NCBI RefSeq assembly: GCF_009749395.1
Contig: NZ_WBIR01000002.1
Span: 248,001-312,000 of the forward strand
Length of the DNA: 64,000 bases
Origin: Agromyces salentinus
GTDB lineage: Bacteria; Actinomycetota; Actinomycetes; Actinomycetales; Microbacteriaceae
Direction: 5' to 3'
In this document: one piece after another, positions 18,690-29,355 of the stretch
Layout: every line of letters begins with the position of its first letter
How positions within the stretch are numbered: position 1 is the stretch's first letter
The notes under the pieces: model-generated
Database searches by the model: none
The model's input: only the letters and a program-made list of their open reading frames with translations
Told to the model about the DNA's origin: nothing
Position numbers and translations under genes: made by a program

Positions 18690-18722
18690 GAACTCTGAAC
18701 TTTGAACCTCAAGTCGAGGGTT
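18690..18722 (-). promoter_or_regulatory. ftsZ leader repeats: inverted repeat plus three heptamers
   Basis: On the minus strand an inverted repeat with arms AACCCTC (18716-18722) and GAGGTT (18705-18710), separated by five bases, is followed by heptamers GAGGTTC, AAAGTTC and AGAGTTC at 18704-18710, 18697-18703 and 18690-18696. They end about 17 bases before the ftsZ ATG. They may bind a regulator or fold in the leader RNA; no known protein is assigned. Confidence 0.4.
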
Positions 18723-18863
18723 AAAGTCTTGCCGAGTATGCAATTCCTGTGTTCGAAGATAGGCGGACTCCGCCGCTCGTACGGCACGGCACGCGGGCGT
18801 GTCGCGAACGCCCTTCATCGACGGCCGGCAGGGGAGGCCCAGCCGGCCGGCACGACGCATCCG

Positions 18864-19940
18864 TCAGCGCGTGACCGGGCTCATCGGTGCCGACACGTCG
18901 TACTGCGAGACCGTGCCGGGCGGCGCCGCGCGCATGAGCCCGGCGAGCACGACGGCCTTCAAGGACGACTGCTCGGCGCTCCCCCACACCACTCGCGCGT
19001 CACCGAGTTCGAGCAGCACGTCGTCGGCCGTCTCGGCGCTCGCACCGGTCAGGAGCCCGCGCACGTCCGCCGGGAGGCTCCGGACGACCGCGGCGATCGC
19101 CCGGAAGCCGTCGCCGGCCACGCCGTCCTCCACGCTGATGAGGGGCTGGCCCTCGGGACGCTCCGCCGGCCGGTCGATGACCACGCCCGCGGCATCCACG
19201 AGGGCCAGCCCGTCACCGGTCTCGATCACCCCGACCGGCGTGCGCTCGACCAGCCTGACGACGAGCGTGCCCGGCGGCACGGCCTCGACCTGATAGGTCT
19301 CGATGAGGGGGAACTCCGAGAGCGCACCCTGCACGTCATCGCGCGCGATCAGGGTCAGCGGCGTGCCCAGCATCGGGTCGAAGGCGTCCACGACGTCGGC
19401 CGCCGGCACCCTCGAGGCGCCCTCGACCCGAACCTCGCGCAGGGCCATGAGCGGCGAGTAGGCCCCGATGACGACGACGGCCACGAGCGCAACCAGCGTG
19501 CCGAGCGAGATGCCCCAGGCCCAACGTCGCCGTCGGGAGCGGACGGTGAAACGACGGACCTCGGCCCGTTCGTACCTCCGACGTTCCCGCGCTGCGGCGG
19601 CGACCGCACGCCGCGCCGCCCGTGCGCTGCGCCCCGTCGGCCCGGAGCCGGATGCGGCTGCCGGGTCAGCAGCAGGACGCTCGACCCCTCGAGCGTTCCC
19701 GACCGCGCCGGACTCCTCGCCACGCGAGCCGCCCACCCGGACCGCTTCGGTCGCCGTGGCGTCCACGGCGGGCTCGCGCGGAGGACGCGAGGGCGGGGCC
19801 GAGCTCGCCGCTGCTCCCGGCTGCGGACCAGGTGCGCGCGTCGGCGCCGCCGGCTTCGCGCCCGACTTCGCGCCGGCCGCGCTCGACCTCGGGCCCGGGC
19901 GAGGCTCCGTCGGCCGGTCGAATCCCTGCGGCCGCTTCAC
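18864..19940 (-). CDS. ftsQ: Cell division protein FtsQ (POTRA-domain divisome protein)
   Basis: 358 residues. A long cytoplasmic tail of about 165 residues, rich in Pro, Ala and Arg, precedes one transmembrane helix near residues 168-190 (WGISLGTLVALVAVVVIGAYSPLM). The POTRA domain follows (LREVRVEGASRVPAADVVDAF) and then the beta domain. Actinobacterial FtsQ proteins usually have such tails, which can be kinase substrates. It links FtsL/FtsB-type proteins to the divisome. Thirteen bases separate it from murC. Confidence 0.93.
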   Translation of the reverse strand: MKRPQGFDRPTEPRPGPRSSAAGAKSGAKPAAPTRAPGPQPGAAASSAPPSRPPREPAVDATATEAVRVGGSRGEESGAVGNARGVERPAADPAAASGSGPTGRSARAARRAVAAAARERRRYERAEVRRFTVRSRRRRWAWGISLGTLVALVAVVVIGAYSPLMALREVRVEGASRVPAADVVDAFDPMLGTPLTLIARDDVQGALSEFPLIETYQVEAVPPGTLVVRLVERTPVGVIETGDGLALVDAAGVVIDRPAERPEGQPLISVEDGVAGDGFRAIAAVVRSLPADVRGLLTGASAETADDVLLELGDARVVWGSAEQSSLKAVVLAGLMRAAPPGTVSQYDVSAPMSPVTR

Positions 19941-19953
19941 GCGGCGCGCATCC

Positions 19954-21357
19954 TCACCCGTGCTCCCGCTCGAGCGCGCCGAGCAGTTGGGGCACGATGC
20001 GGTACACGTCTCCGCAGCCGAGGGTGATCACGTAGTCGCCGGGTCGGGCGATGCGGGCGGTGTGGTCCGCGGCCTCCTGCCAGTCGGCGAGGAACGCCAC
20101 GTGCGCGGCATCCGCGAACCGCTCGCTCACGAGCGCGCCGGTCACGCCGGGCACCGGGTCCTCGCGCGCACCGTACACGTCGAGGACGACCGTCTCGTCG
20201 GCGTACTCCTCCAGCACCTCCGCGAACTCCTTCGCGAAGGCCTGCGTACGACTGTAGGTGTGCGGCTGGTGCACGGCGATGATGCGACCCTCGCCCACGA
20301 CGGTGCGCGCGGCCGACAGGGCGGCGGCGACCTCAGTGGGGTGATGGGCGTAATCGTCGTACACGCTCACGCCGTCGACGGTGCCGTGCAGCTCGAACCG
20401 CCGGCCGGTGCCGGAGAAGCCCTCGATGCCCGCGAGGGAGGCGGCGGGGTCGAACCCGAGTCCGACGAGCACCGCGAAGGCACCCGCCGCGTTGACCGCG
20501 TTGTGCCGCCCGGGCACCCGGAGGCGCGCCCGGTAGTCGACTCCCTCGTAGGAGACGCTGAACGCGACGGGACCGTCGGTGACGACCGAGTGCAGGCGAA
20601 CGGTGGCCTCCGGCGCTTCGCCGAACGTGATCACGCGCTCGTTCGCAAGCCGCTCAGCGACCCGCACCGCACCCGCGTCGTCGCTGGAGATCACGACGAG
20701 CTCGCCCGCCCTGTCGGCGAAGTCGACGAACGCCTGCTCGAACGCGTCGCGGGAGCCGTAGTGGTCGAGGTGGTCGGGGTCGACGTTCGTGATGAGCGCC
20801 ACGGCGGTGTCGTAGAGCAGGAACGATCCGTCGGACTCGTCGGCCTCGACGACGAACAACTCCCCCGCCCCGGCCGCGGAGCTCACCCCGAGATCGGCCA
20901 GGACCCCGCCGTTCACGAAGCTCGGGTCGGCGCCCAGCGCTCGCAGCGCGGTCACGATCATGCCGGTCGAGGTCGTCTTGCCGTGGGCCCCCGCCACGGA
21001 GACGAGCCGGCGCCCGGCGATCAGGGCGGCGAGGGCATGCGAGCGGTGCAGCACCGGCAGCCCGCGCGAGAGCGCGAGCTGGTACTCCGGGTTGTCCTGC
21101 CACAGGGCGCCCGTCACCACGACCGTGTCGACGTCGTCAGCGAGGTTCTCCGCCGCATGGCCGATGGCGATCTCGGCGCCGAGCTCGCGCAGGGCCGCGA
21201 TGTTCGCGGAGTCACGGACGTCGGAGCCCGTCACGCGGTGCCCCTCGCCGATCAGGAGTCGGGCGATGCCGCTCATGCCCGAACCGCCGATGCCCACGAA
21301 GTGCACGGCTCCGAGGCTGGACGGGATCGGAGTGGAGAGATCGGGCTTGATGGTCAC
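19954..21357 (-). CDS. murC: UDP-N-acetylmuramate--L-alanine ligase
   Basis: 467 residues. N-terminal Rossmann domain begins [18 protein letters not shown], the ATP loop is [12 protein letters not shown] near residue 120, and [12 protein letters not shown] and [10 protein letters not shown] are Mur ligase signatures. It adds L-Ala to UDP-MurNAc in the cytoplasm. It is separated from murG by 92 bases holding a perfect palindrome, the longest gap inside this part of the cluster. Confidence 0.98.
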   Translation of the reverse strand: MTIKPDLSTPIPSSLGAVHFVGIGGSGMSGIARLLIGEGHRVTGSDVRDSANIAALRELGAEIAIGHAAENLADDVDTVVVTGALWQDNPEYQLALSRGLPVLHRSHALAALIAGRRLVSVAGAHGKTTSTGMIVTALRALGADPSFVNGGVLADLGVSSAAGAGELFVVEADESDGSFLLYDTAVALITNVDPDHLDHYGSRDAFEQAFVDFADRAGELVVISSDDAGAVRVAERLANERVITFGEAPEATVRLHSVVTDGPVAFSVSYEGVDYRARLRVPGRHNAVNAAGAFAVLVGLGFDPAASLAGIEGFSGTGRRFELHGTVDGVSVYDDYAHHPTEVAAALSAARTVVGEGRIIAVHQPHTYSRTQAFAKEFAEVLEEYADETVVLDVYGAREDPVPGVTGALVSERFADAAHVAFLADWQEAADHTARIARPGDYVITLGCGDVYRIVPQLLGALEREHG

Positions 21358-21420
21358 GAGGTTGCTTTCTTCGGGTGGCTGGAGCGGCGTCGGAGGTGCG
21401 GCGGATCAGGGTCTCGAGGA

Positions 21421-21438
21421 CGGATGCCGCGGCATCCG
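21421..21438. repeat. Perfect 18-bp palindrome between murG and murC
   Basis: Two head-to-head copies of the octamer GGATGCCG make CGGATGCCG/CGGCATCCG with no spacer. It lies in the 92-base gap after murG and before murC on the minus strand. No T tract follows. It is one of about thirty copies of this octamer in the window. Confidence 0.55.
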
Positions 21439-21449
21439 CACGTTCAAGG

Positions 21450-22550
21450 CTACGCGCCGGACGGGGCACCGTCGGCACCCGCGCCGAGCGCCGCGTCGAC
21501 CAGCGCGACCATTCGTTGCGTGCCGTCGCGCCGACCGACGGAGGCGGCTGCCGCCGCCATCTCTGACACGCGCTGCGGCGAGGCGAGCAGGGGCAGGAGC
21601 GTCGAGCCGACCAGGTCGGGGGTGAAGGCGGCGTCGTCGACGAGCATCGCGCCCCCGGCCTCGACCACCTCCGCGGCGTTGTGGCGCTGCTCGCCGTTGC
21701 CGACGGGGTACGGCACGAGGATCGAGGGGATGCCGAGGGCGGCGAGCTCGCACACGGTGGCCGCGCCGGCGCGGGACACGGCGGCGTCGGCGACCGTGAG
21801 CGCGAGGTCCATGCGGTCGGCGTACTCGAGCATGCGGTACCCGTCCACCCCGGGGTCGGAGACGTCCGAACCCGCACCGGTGACGTGCAGCACCTGCCAC
21901 CCTGCCCGCGTGATCGCCTCTGCCGACGCGACCATCGTCCGGTTGATGCGGCGGGCGCCGAGCGAGCCGCCCGTCGCCAGGAGGATGGGGCGATCGGGAT
22001 CCAGGTCGAACGACTCGGCTGCGGCGCGGCGCCCTGCGGCGCGATCGAGGTCCGCGATCTCGCGCCGGAGGGGCATGCCGACGACCTCGGCGTGCCTGAG
22101 CGGCGTGCCTGAGAATGCAACACCGACGGTCTCGGCCCACCTCGCACCGAGACGGTTCGCGAGCCCAGGCTTCGCGTTCGCCTCGTGAATGGCGATCGGG
22201 ATGCCGAGGCGGCGCGCAGCGATGTACGCCGGCGTCGACACGTACCCGCCGAAGCCGACGACGACCTCGACCTCACGCTCCTCGATGATCGCCCGCACGT
22301 CGGCGATCGACTGGGAGAACCGCCTCGGGAACCGGGCCGCGGCGCCGTTCGGCCGACGCGGGAACGGAACCTTCGCGATCGTGAGGAGTTCGTACCCCTT
22401 GGCGGGCACGAGCCGGGCCTCGAGGCCCTCCGCGGTGCCCAGCACCAGGACCTCGGCGTCCGCGTCGCGCGCACGCAGGTGATCGGCGACCGCGAGCAGC
22501 GGATTGACATGGCCGGCGGTACCGCCGCCGGCGAGGAGGTACGTCGTCAT
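21450..22550 (-). CDS. murG: MurG N-acetylglucosaminyltransferase
   Basis: 366 residues from the ATG at 22550, which overlaps the ftsW stop (ATGA). The N-terminus TYLLAGGGTAGHVNPLLAVAD is the MurG glycine loop. VVGFGGYVSTPAYIAARRLGIPIAIHEANAKPGLANR and LATGGSLGARRINR complete the GT28 signature. It transfers GlcNAc to lipid I, forming lipid II on the inner face of the membrane. Confidence 0.98.
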   Translation of the reverse strand: MTTYLLAGGGTAGHVNPLLAVADHLRARDADAEVLVLGTAEGLEARLVPAKGYELLTIAKVPFPRRPNGAAARFPRRFSQSIADVRAIIEEREVEVVVGFGGYVSTPAYIAARRLGIPIAIHEANAKPGLANRLGARWAETVGVAFSGTPLRHAEVVGMPLRREIADLDRAAGRRAAAESFDLDPDRPILLATGGSLGARRINRTMVASAEAITRAGWQVLHVTGAGSDVSDPGVDGYRMLEYADRMDLALTVADAAVSRAGAATVCELAALGIPSILVPYPVGNGEQRHNAAEVVEAGGAMLVDDAAFTPDLVGSTLLPLLASPQRVSEMAAAAASVGRRDGTQRMVALVDAALGAGADGAPSGA

Positions 22551-23797
22551 CGCGTGCGACCAGCCGCCGCACGCGCGGCGACCCGCGCCGTGGCCCGAGC
22601 CGCGGCACGCGCCGTCGCCTCGGGGTCTCGAGCGACGGAGAGCACGACGCCGATCGCGAAGAGCGTGGTCACGAGCGCGGTACCACCGGCCGAGACGAGC
22701 GGGAGGGGGACACCGAGGACAGGGAAGACACCGAGCACGACTCCGATGTTGACACACGCCTGGCCGATCACCCACACCATGACGGACGCGGTGACCGTCT
22801 TCGCGAACGGCGTCTGCGCCGAGCGCAGCACGCGAGCGAACGCGACGGCCAGCAGCACGAAGAGGGCGATGACGATGACCGCCCCGATGAGACCGAGCTC
22901 CTCGCCGATGATCGCGAAGATGAAGTCGTTGTCGGCCGCGGGCAGCCATGACCACTTCGCCGTCGAGTTGCCGAGGCCGACGCCGAAGACGCCCCCGTTG
23001 GCGAGGGCGAACCGACCGTGCTGGATCTGCCAGCAGTCGTCGCTGTCGCCCTGTGCGCAGTTCTCCTCGAGGAAGGCACTGATGCGTCGCATCCGGCTGT
23101 CGCTGGAGACCGCGACGATCACGAACACCGCCGCGCTCAGCAGTACCGGCGGCAGCAGCAGGCGGAACCGCACCCCGACCAGGAACAGGGCACCGAGGAG
23201 CATGGCGCCCATGATCATGACCGTGCCCAGGTCGCCGCCGAGCAGCACGAGGCCGATGGACCCGCCGCCCACCAGCAGGATCGGGATGATGCCCTTCCGG
23301 AAATCGCCGAGGTACGCCTGCTTCTTCGTCACGATCAGGCCGAGCCAGAGCACCAGTGCGACCTTGATGAGCTCCGAGGGCTGGAACTGCACGGGCCCGA
23401 CCGCCAGCCAGTTCGTGTTCCCGCCGACCTCGATGCCGAGCGGCGTGGCCACGACGAGCAGCTGGAGTGCGCAGGAGACGATCAGCAGCGGCCAGGCGAT
23501 GCGGAGCCAGAACCGTTCGGGGAACCGGCTCGCGATGAGCATGAGCGGCAGGCCGATGACGGCGAACATGCCCTGGCGGGCCGCCTGGAAGAAGAAGTCG
23601 CCGTCTTCGAGGCGCGACTCGACCGTCGAGGAGGAGAGCACCATGACCAGCCCGAAGAGCACGAGGAAGACCGTCGTGCTGAGCAGGAGCACGTAGTCCT
23701 TGGACTCAACGCGGAACACGCGGCCGAGTCGGATGCGGGCGGCGACGCCGCGGCGCTCAGACTCCGGTGCCGGGGGTGTTCGCGGCGGGGTCGCCAT
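22547..23797 (-). CDS. ftsW: FtsW peptidoglycan glycosyltransferase (SEDS family)
   Basis: 416 residues from the ATG at 23797, chosen over a GTG nine bases upstream because AGGAGG sits eight bases before it. About ten hydrophobic segments are visible. SEDS motifs include NTNWLAVGPVQFQPSELIKVALVLWLG and, near the end, GVFPVLGVPLPLVSAGGTALV. It polymerises glycan strands at the septum with the PBP encoded at 29356-31164. It overlaps the end of murD by 41 bases. Confidence 0.97.
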   Translation of the reverse strand: MATPPRTPPAPESERRGVAARIRLGRVFRVESKDYVLLLSTTVFLVLFGLVMVLSSSTVESRLEDGDFFFQAARQGMFAVIGLPLMLIASRFPERFWLRIAWPLLIVSCALQLLVVATPLGIEVGGNTNWLAVGPVQFQPSELIKVALVLWLGLIVTKKQAYLGDFRKGIIPILLVGGGSIGLVLLGGDLGTVMIMGAMLLGALFLVGVRFRLLLPPVLLSAAVFVIVAVSSDSRMRRISAFLEENCAQGDSDDCWQIQHGRFALANGGVFGVGLGNSTAKWSWLPAADNDFIFAIIGEELGLIGAVIVIALFVLLAVAFARVLRSAQTPFAKTVTASVMVWVIGQACVNIGVVLGVFPVLGVPLPLVSAGGTALVTTLFAIGVVLSVARDPEATARAAARATARVAARAAAGRTR

Positions 23798-25295
23798 CCG
23801 CACCACCTCCTGCTCGCTCCCGGACCGCCCGTTGGAAGGACCGCCCGCGATCGGCGTAGTCGGCGAACTGGTCCATGGATGCCGCGGCCGGCGCCAGCAG
23901 GACCGTGTCCCCGGCCCTCGCCTTCGACTCGGCGAATGCCACCGCCCGCGCCATCACCGTTCCAGTGTCGGCGTCGTCGACCTCGAACAGCGGCACGTCG
24001 GGCGCGTGTCGGGCGAACGCGGCGACGAGCGCCGATCGGTCGACCCCGATCACCACGGCCGCGCGGAGTCGCGACGCATGCGCGGCCACGAGCGCGTCGA
24101 CGTCGACGCCCTTGAGGAGACCTCCGACGATCCACACCACGCTCGGGTACGCGCGGAGCGACGCCTCGGCCGCGTGCGGGTTGGTGGCCTTGGAGTCGTC
24201 GACCCAGCGGATGCCGCCGGCCAGCTCGACCGTTTCGATACGGTGGTGGTCGAGGCGGAAGTCCCCGAGCGCGTCGTGGATGACGCCCACGGGCACTCCG
24301 ACGGCTCGGACGAGAGCGGATGCGGCGAGGATGTTGGCCACGACGTGCGGCACCGCCAGGCCGTGCGGCTCCAATTCGTCGACGGTGATGATCTCGAGGG
24401 CGGACGAGTGGCGCTCCTCGAGGAACGCACGATCGCAGAGGATCCCCTCGACGACGCCGAAGTCGCTCGGCCCCGGCACGTCGAGGCCGAATCCGATGGC
24501 CCGGGCGCCGGCTTCGACGTCGGCGTCCTCGACCATCCGCCGGGTGGCCTCGTCGGCCCGGTTGTAGACGCAGGCGATGCGCGTGTTGGCGTAGACCTTG
24601 CCCTTGGCCGCGCGGTACGCCTCGGCGCCCCCGTGCCAGTCGAGGTGGTCATCGGCGACGTTGAGGCAGACGCTCGCGGCCGGGTGCAGCGCACCCGGGC
24701 CCTCGGTGGGCAGGGCGTGGAGCTGGTAGCTCGAGAGCTCGACCACGAGCACGTCGAACCCGCTCGGGTCCCGGATCGCGTCGAGCACCGGAATGCCGAT
24801 GTTGCCGCAGGGTGCCGCCCGGAGGCCGTTCGCCGCGAGCAGGGTCGCGGCGAGCTGCGTCGTCGTGGTCTTGCCGTTCGTGCCGGTGACGAGGATCCAC
24901 TCCGCCGCGTTCACCTTGTCGCGCACGCGCCAGGCCAACTCCACGTCACCCCAGACGGCGACCTGGGCACGGGCGGCCCACTCCAGCACGACGTGATCGG
25001 GATGGAATCCCGGCGAGGTCACGACGAGCTCGGGCGCGAAGGTCACGACCTCCTCGGGAACGGCGTCGAGCGGATGCCGCAGCACCCCGACGCCGATCAC
25101 GTCGAGGATCCTCGCGCGATCGTCATCGACCTCGGACGCGACGAGGAGCACCTCCGCGCCGAGCTCGGACAGCGTGTCCGCGACGGCGAACCCCGTCACG
25201 CCGGCGCCGAGCACGACGACCCGCAGGCCCTTCCAGTCGGCGCGCCAGCTCGTGAGCGCGTCGAGGCGCGAGCCTGCGGCATCCGCAGCGGTCAT
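23757..25295 (-). CDS. murD: UDP-N-acetylmuramoyl-L-alanine--D-glutamate ligase
   Basis: 512 residues from the ATG at 25295, overlapping the mraY stop (ATGA). Rossmann start [24 protein letters not shown] loop [15 protein letters not shown], then [12 protein letters not shown] and [15 protein letters not shown], the MurD signature. Adds D-Glu to UDP-MurNAc-L-Ala. The C-terminal tail past the ligase fold is Gly/Ala-rich and overlaps ftsW. Confidence 0.97.
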   Translation of the reverse strand: MTAADAAGSRLDALTSWRADWKGLRVVVLGAGVTGFAVADTLSELGAEVLLVASEVDDDRARILDVIGVGVLRHPLDAVPEEVVTFAPELVVTSPGFHPDHVVLEWAARAQVAVWGDVELAWRVRDKVNAAEWILVTGTNGKTTTTQLAATLLAANGLRAAPCGNIGIPVLDAIRDPSGFDVLVVELSSYQLHALPTEGPGALHPAASVCLNVADDHLDWHGGAEAYRAAKGKVYANTRIACVYNRADEATRRMVEDADVEAGARAIGFGLDVPGPSDFGVVEGILCDRAFLEERHSSALEIITVDELEPHGLAVPHVVANILAASALVRAVGVPVGVIHDALGDFRLDHHRIETVELAGGIRWVDDSKATNPHAAEASLRAYPSVVWIVGGLLKGVDVDALVAAHASRLRAAVVIGVDRSALVAAFARHAPDVPLFEVDDADTGTVMARAVAFAESKARAGDTVLLAPAAASMDQFADYADRGRSFQRAVRERAGGGADGDPAANTPGTGV

Positions 25296-26398
25296 CGCTG
25301 CAGCCACTCGAAGTAGAAGCTGCCGACGCCGGCCGCGACGAACATGCCGGCGATGAGCCAGAAGCGGACGACGATCGTGACCTCGGCCCACCCCTTCAAC
25401 TCGAAGTGATGGTGGATGGGACTCATGAGGAAGATGCGTTTGCCGCCGGTCATCTTGAAGTACGCGCGCTGCACGATCACCGAGCCCGCCTCGATGACGA
25501 AGATGCCGCCGATGAGCACGAGGAGCAGCTCGGTGTGGCTGAGGATGGCCAGCGCAGCCAGCGCGCCGCCCAGGGCCAGGGAGCCGGTGTCGCCCATGTA
25601 GATCTTCGCCGGGTTGGTGTTCCACCAGAGGAAGCCGATGAGGCCTCCCACGATGGCCGATGCGACGATGGCGATGTCGAGCGGATCGCGGACGTCGTAG
25701 GCGCGATAGGCGTCGGCCTGGTTCAGCGTGGGACTGAACAGCGACTGGTTGAACTGCCAGAACCCGATGAAGATGAACGACCCGATCGCGAGTACCGACG
25801 CACCGCCGGCCAGGCCGTCGAGCCCGTCGGTGACGTTGACGCCGTTCGAGGTCGCCGCCGCGATGAGGCAGATCCAGATGACGTAGATGATCGTTCCGGC
25901 GACGGTCCCGAACACCATGAAGTCGAGCGGGAGATCGCGGATGAATGAGATCTGCGTATCAGCGGGGGTGATGTTCTGGTCGTTCGGGAAGTTGATCGCG
26001 AGCAGTGCGAACACCGCGGCCACGGCGGTCTGGCCCGCGATCTTCGCCCACCCGCCGAGTCCGAGGCTCTGCTTCTTGCGCGTCTTCAGGAAGTCGTCGA
26101 GGAATCCGACGAGCCCGAGCCCGACCATCATGAAGAGCACGAGCAGTCCGCTGGCCGTCGGCATCTCGTTGCTGATGAGCAGCGTTGCCGCGAAGTACCC
26201 GAACAGCGTGCCGAGGATGAAGACGATGCCGCCCATCGTGGGCGTGCCGCGCTTGACGTGGTGGCTCTGCGGCCCGTCGTCGCGGATGAACTGACCCCAG
26301 CCCAGCCGGACGAACAGCCGGATGAACAGGGGGGTCAGGAACAGCGTGAAGGCGAGCGACAACGCCCCGGCGCTCAGCAGTGCTCTCACGAGAACCAT
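25292..26398 (-). CDS. mraY: Phospho-N-acetylmuramoyl-pentapeptide-transferase
   Basis: 368 residues and about ten hydrophobic helices. Signatures include [31 protein letters not shown] (Mg-binding Asp residues), [14 protein letters not shown] and [17 protein letters not shown] with the HHH motif. It transfers phospho-MurNAc-pentapeptide to undecaprenyl phosphate, forming lipid I. The start overlaps the murF end by 13 bases; a GTG nine bases further in is an alternative. Confidence 0.98.
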   Translation of the reverse strand: MVLVRALLSAGALSLAFTLFLTPLFIRLFVRLGWGQFIRDDGPQSHHVKRGTPTMGGIVFILGTLFGYFAATLLISNEMPTASGLLVLFMMVGLGLVGFLDDFLKTRKKQSLGLGGWAKIAGQTAVAAVFALLAINFPNDQNITPADTQISFIRDLPLDFMVFGTVAGTIIYVIWICLIAAATSNGVNVTDGLDGLAGGASVLAIGSFIFIGFWQFNQSLFSPTLNQADAYRAYDVRDPLDIAIVASAIVGGLIGFLWWNTNPAKIYMGDTGSLALGGALAALAILSHTELLLVLIGGIFVIEAGSVIVQRAYFKMTGGKRIFLMSPIHHHFELKGWAEVTIVVRFWLIAGMFVAAGVGSFYFEWLQR

Positions 26399-27798
26399 TC
26401 TCCCAGTCGGTCGCCCAGGTGGCGGAGGCCCGCCGAGTTGGACGATTTCACCAGCACGGTGTCACCGGGCCGGGCGGCGGCCACGACGAGGTCGTAGGCC
26501 TCGTCGGCCGTCTCGACGTAGGCGGACTCGCCGTCCCACGATCCTTCGTTGATGGTCGTGATGTGCAGGCGGCGCGCGCCCTGCCCGACGACCACGAGCT
26601 GCGACACGCCGAGCCGCACGGCGAGCAGGCCGATGCGGTCGTGCTCCTCGCCCGAGAACTCCCCCAGCTCGCTCATCTCGCCGAGGACGGCGATCGTGCG
26701 GGTCCCGGGGGCCTGGACCTGCGCGAGCGTCTTGAGCGCCGCGCTCATCGAGTCGGGGCTCGCGTTGTACGCGTCGTTGATGACGGTGATGCCGTCGCGG
26801 CCGCCCATGACCTGCATGCGCCAGCGCTCCGCGAGCGTCACCGTCTCGAGCGCGGCCACGACCTCGGTCAGCGGCACGCCGAGTTCGACGGATGCCGCGA
26901 CGGTCGCGAGCGCGTTCATCACGTGGTGCTCGCCGAGCACGCCGAACCGCACCCGCGCGGACTCGCCGCCGGGAACATGCACGGTGAACTCGGTGCCGCG
27001 CGCGTGCACGACGACCTCGGTCGCGCGCACGTCGGCGCCGGCTCCGAGCCCGAAGGTGACGACCTTCGCCGTCGTGAGCTCCGCCATCGGCGCCACACGC
27101 GGGTCGTCGAGGTTCAGCACCGCGACATCCGTCGGCAGCAGGTCGGTGACCATCTCGGACTTCGCGAGCACCGTCTGCTCGATGCCGCCGAACTCGCCCG
27201 CGTGGGCGAGGCCGACCTTGAGGACGATGCCGATGTCGGGGCGCGCCATGCGCACGAGGCGCGCGATCTCGCCCACGCCCGAGGCCCCCATCTCGGCGAC
27301 GAGGAACCTCGTGTCCTGCTCGAGCGAGAGCATCGTGATCGGCGCACCGACCTCGTTGTTGTAGGAGGCGCGCGCGGCGACGGTCGGGCCGACCCGTTCG
27401 AGCACGGCGCGGAGGAGGTTCTTGGTCGTCGTCTTGCCGTTCGATCCCGTGACCCCGACGATCTTCAGGTCGCCGGCCGCGCGCACCCGGGCGACGACCG
27501 AGGTCGCGAGCTCGCCGAGCGCGAGCACCGAATCGGCCACCACGATCTGCGGCACCGGGAGGTCGAGCCCGTGCTCGACGACGAGCAGCGCCGCGCCCTG
27601 CCGAGCCGCGGCGGGAGCGAAGCGGTGGCCGTCGTCGAACTCGCCGCGCTTGGCGAAGAACACGTCGCCGGGTCCGACCTCACGCGAGTCCGTGGTGACG
27701 GTCCCGTCGACGCGAGTGTCCGGCGAGCCGCCGGACGCGCCCAGGCGGAGTTCTCCGCCGACCGCCTCGGCGATCTCTCGAAGGGTCAGTGCGATCAT
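26386..27798 (-). CDS. murF: UDP-N-acetylmuramoyl-tripeptide--D-alanyl-D-alanine ligase
   Basis: 470 residues from the ATG at 27798, coupled to murE by ATGA. N-terminal domain [20 protein letters not shown] loop [19 protein letters not shown], then [11 protein letters not shown] and [16 protein letters not shown], all MurF signatures. It adds D-Ala-D-Ala to the tripeptide precursor. Confidence 0.97.
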   Translation of the reverse strand: MIALTLREIAEAVGGELRLGASGGSPDTRVDGTVTTDSREVGPGDVFFAKRGEFDDGHRFAPAAARQGAALLVVEHGLDLPVPQIVVADSVLALGELATSVVARVRAAGDLKIVGVTGSNGKTTTKNLLRAVLERVGPTVAARASYNNEVGAPITMLSLEQDTRFLVAEMGASGVGEIARLVRMARPDIGIVLKVGLAHAGEFGGIEQTVLAKSEMVTDLLPTDVAVLNLDDPRVAPMAELTTAKVVTFGLGAGADVRATEVVVHARGTEFTVHVPGGESARVRFGVLGEHHVMNALATVAASVELGVPLTEVVAALETVTLAERWRMQVMGGRDGITVINDAYNASPDSMSAALKTLAQVQAPGTRTIAVLGEMSELGEFSGEEHDRIGLLAVRLGVSQLVVVGQGARRLHITTINEGSWDGESAYVETADEAYDLVVAAARPGDTVLVKSSNSAGLRHLGDRLGEWFS

Positions 27799-29342
27799 GC
27801 CGGCCACCCGGCCTCGCGGAGCGCGGTCCGAGCGTCGTCTCGGGCTGAGTAGGGGATCTTGACGCCTTTCACTTCGTGGTAGTCCTCGTGGCCCGGGCCG
27901 GCGTAGAGGATCGCATCGCCGTCGCCCGCGAGGGCGAGCGCGGCGCGGAACGCGGCGCGCGGATCGGCGATCTCGTGGAGCTCGCGGTCGGGCACCGCCG
28001 CGCGCGCACCCTCGAGGAGGGCCGAGCGGATGTCGGCGGGATCCTCCCATCGCGGGTGGAAGTCGGTGACGACGACGACGTCGGCGCCGCGGGCGGCGAT
28101 GGCCCCCATGTCGGCCCGCTTCGTGGTGTCGCGGTCGCCGTCGGCGCCGAACACCATGATGAGCTTGCCCGTGGTCGTGCGCCGGATGGCGTCGAGCGTC
28201 TGCAGGAACGCGTCGGGGCTGTGCCCGTAGTCGATGTACACGATGGGGCCGCGATCGCCGGAGATGCGCTCCGCGCGTCCGGGGATGTACGCGTCGATGC
28301 CGCCGTCGCGCTCGAGCACCGCGCCGATCTCCGCGAGGTCGTGGCCCGCGCGCACCAGCATCACGATGGCGAGGGCGGCGTTGGCCGCCATGTACCAGCC
28401 GAGGAGCGGGACCCTGGTCTCGAGTCGCGCCCCATCGGGACCCTCGAGCAGGAACGACGTGTGGGCGGGCTGCTCGTCGAGCACCGTGATGCGCCAGTCG
28501 GCCGCGATGCCGGGCTTCGTCGTCAGCGTCGTGACGGGGACGCCGGCCTCCTCCGCGAGGCGGCGACCCCATTCGGAGTCGACGGTGATGACCGCGTGCC
28601 GCGACCGCTCGGGTCGGAAGAGCTCGTGCTTGGCCTCGTAGTAGACCTCCATCGACGCGTAGTCGTCGAGGTGGTCGTGCGTGAGGTTCGTGAACCCGGC
28701 GACGTCGAAGACGAGGCCGTCGACCCGGTGGCGGGACAGCGCCTGCGCCGACACCTCGATGCCCACCGCGCGCACGTCGACCTCGCGCATGCGCGCGAGG
28801 AGCGCGTGGAGTTCGCTCGCCTCGGGGGTGGTCAGCGAGCTCGTGACCGCCTCATCGCCGATGCGGCGCTCCGCGGTGGAAGTGAGCCCCGCGGTGACGC
28901 CGAGCTGGCGGAGGATGCCGTAGAGGAGGTAGACGACGCTGGTCTTGCCGTTGGTGCCCGTGACCGCGAACGTCGTCGCCGGATTCTCGTCGGTGCGGTG
29001 GATCCATGCGGCGACGCGGCCGAGCGTCGCACGCGCGTCGTCGGCGACGAGCACGGGCAGGCCGGACTCGGCGGCGAGCTCCGCGCCCGCGGCATCCGTC
29101 AGCACCGCGACGGCACCGGCGTCGCGCGCGGCGCCGGCGTACCTCGCCCCGTGCGCGTTGCGGCCGGGCACGCCGACGTAGAGGTCGCCCGGACGTACGG
29201 TGCTCGATGACAGCACGACCCCCGTGGTCTCGAGGTCGGCGAGATCGCCGCGCACCTCGAGCCCGAACTGCTCGGCCAGGCCGCGGAGCGACCGCGGCGC
29301 GGGGTGCTGCGGCCGGAGGGCCGTGGGAGGCGATCCGGTCAC
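27795..29342 (-). CDS. murE: UDP-N-acetylmuramoyl-tripeptide synthetase (MurE) with non-DAP motif
   Basis: 515 residues from a GTG at 29342. ATP loop [35 protein letters not shown] and YGHSPDAFLQTLDAIR identify MurE, which adds the third residue of the stem peptide. The substrate loop that reads DNPR in meso-diaminopimelate enzymes here reads TDFHPR at residues 426-431. That argues against meso-DAP and fits Microbacteriaceae, whose B-type walls use diaminobutyrate, ornithine, lysine or homoserine at position 3. Which amino acid cannot be read from sequence. Confidence 0.95.
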   Translation of the reverse strand: MTGSPPTALRPQHPAPRSLRGLAEQFGLEVRGDLADLETTGVVLSSSTVRPGDLYVGVPGRNAHGARYAGAARDAGAVAVLTDAAGAELAAESGLPVLVADDARATLGRVAAWIHRTDENPATTFAVTGTNGKTSVVYLLYGILRQLGVTAGLTSTAERRIGDEAVTSSLTTPEASELHALLARMREVDVRAVGIEVSAQALSRHRVDGLVFDVAGFTNLTHDHLDDYASMEVYYEAKHELFRPERSRHAVITVDSEWGRRLAEEAGVPVTTLTTKPGIAADWRITVLDEQPAHTSFLLEGPDGARLETRVPLLGWYMAANAALAIVMLVRAGHDLAEIGAVLERDGGIDAYIPGRAERISGDRGPIVYIDYGHSPDAFLQTLDAIRRTTTGKLIMVFGADGDRDTTKRADMGAIAARGADVVVVTDFHPRWEDPADIRSALLEGARAAVPDRELHEIADPRAAFRAALALAGDGDAILYAGPGHEDYHEVKGVKIPYSARDDARTALREAGWPA

Positions 29343-29355
29343 GAACCCAACTTTC

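Noticed and set aside
18762-18774. GGCGGA-C-TCCGCC palindrome between ftsQ and ftsZ as a terminator
   Set aside because: Stem of six with a one-base centre and no T tract; too small to call.
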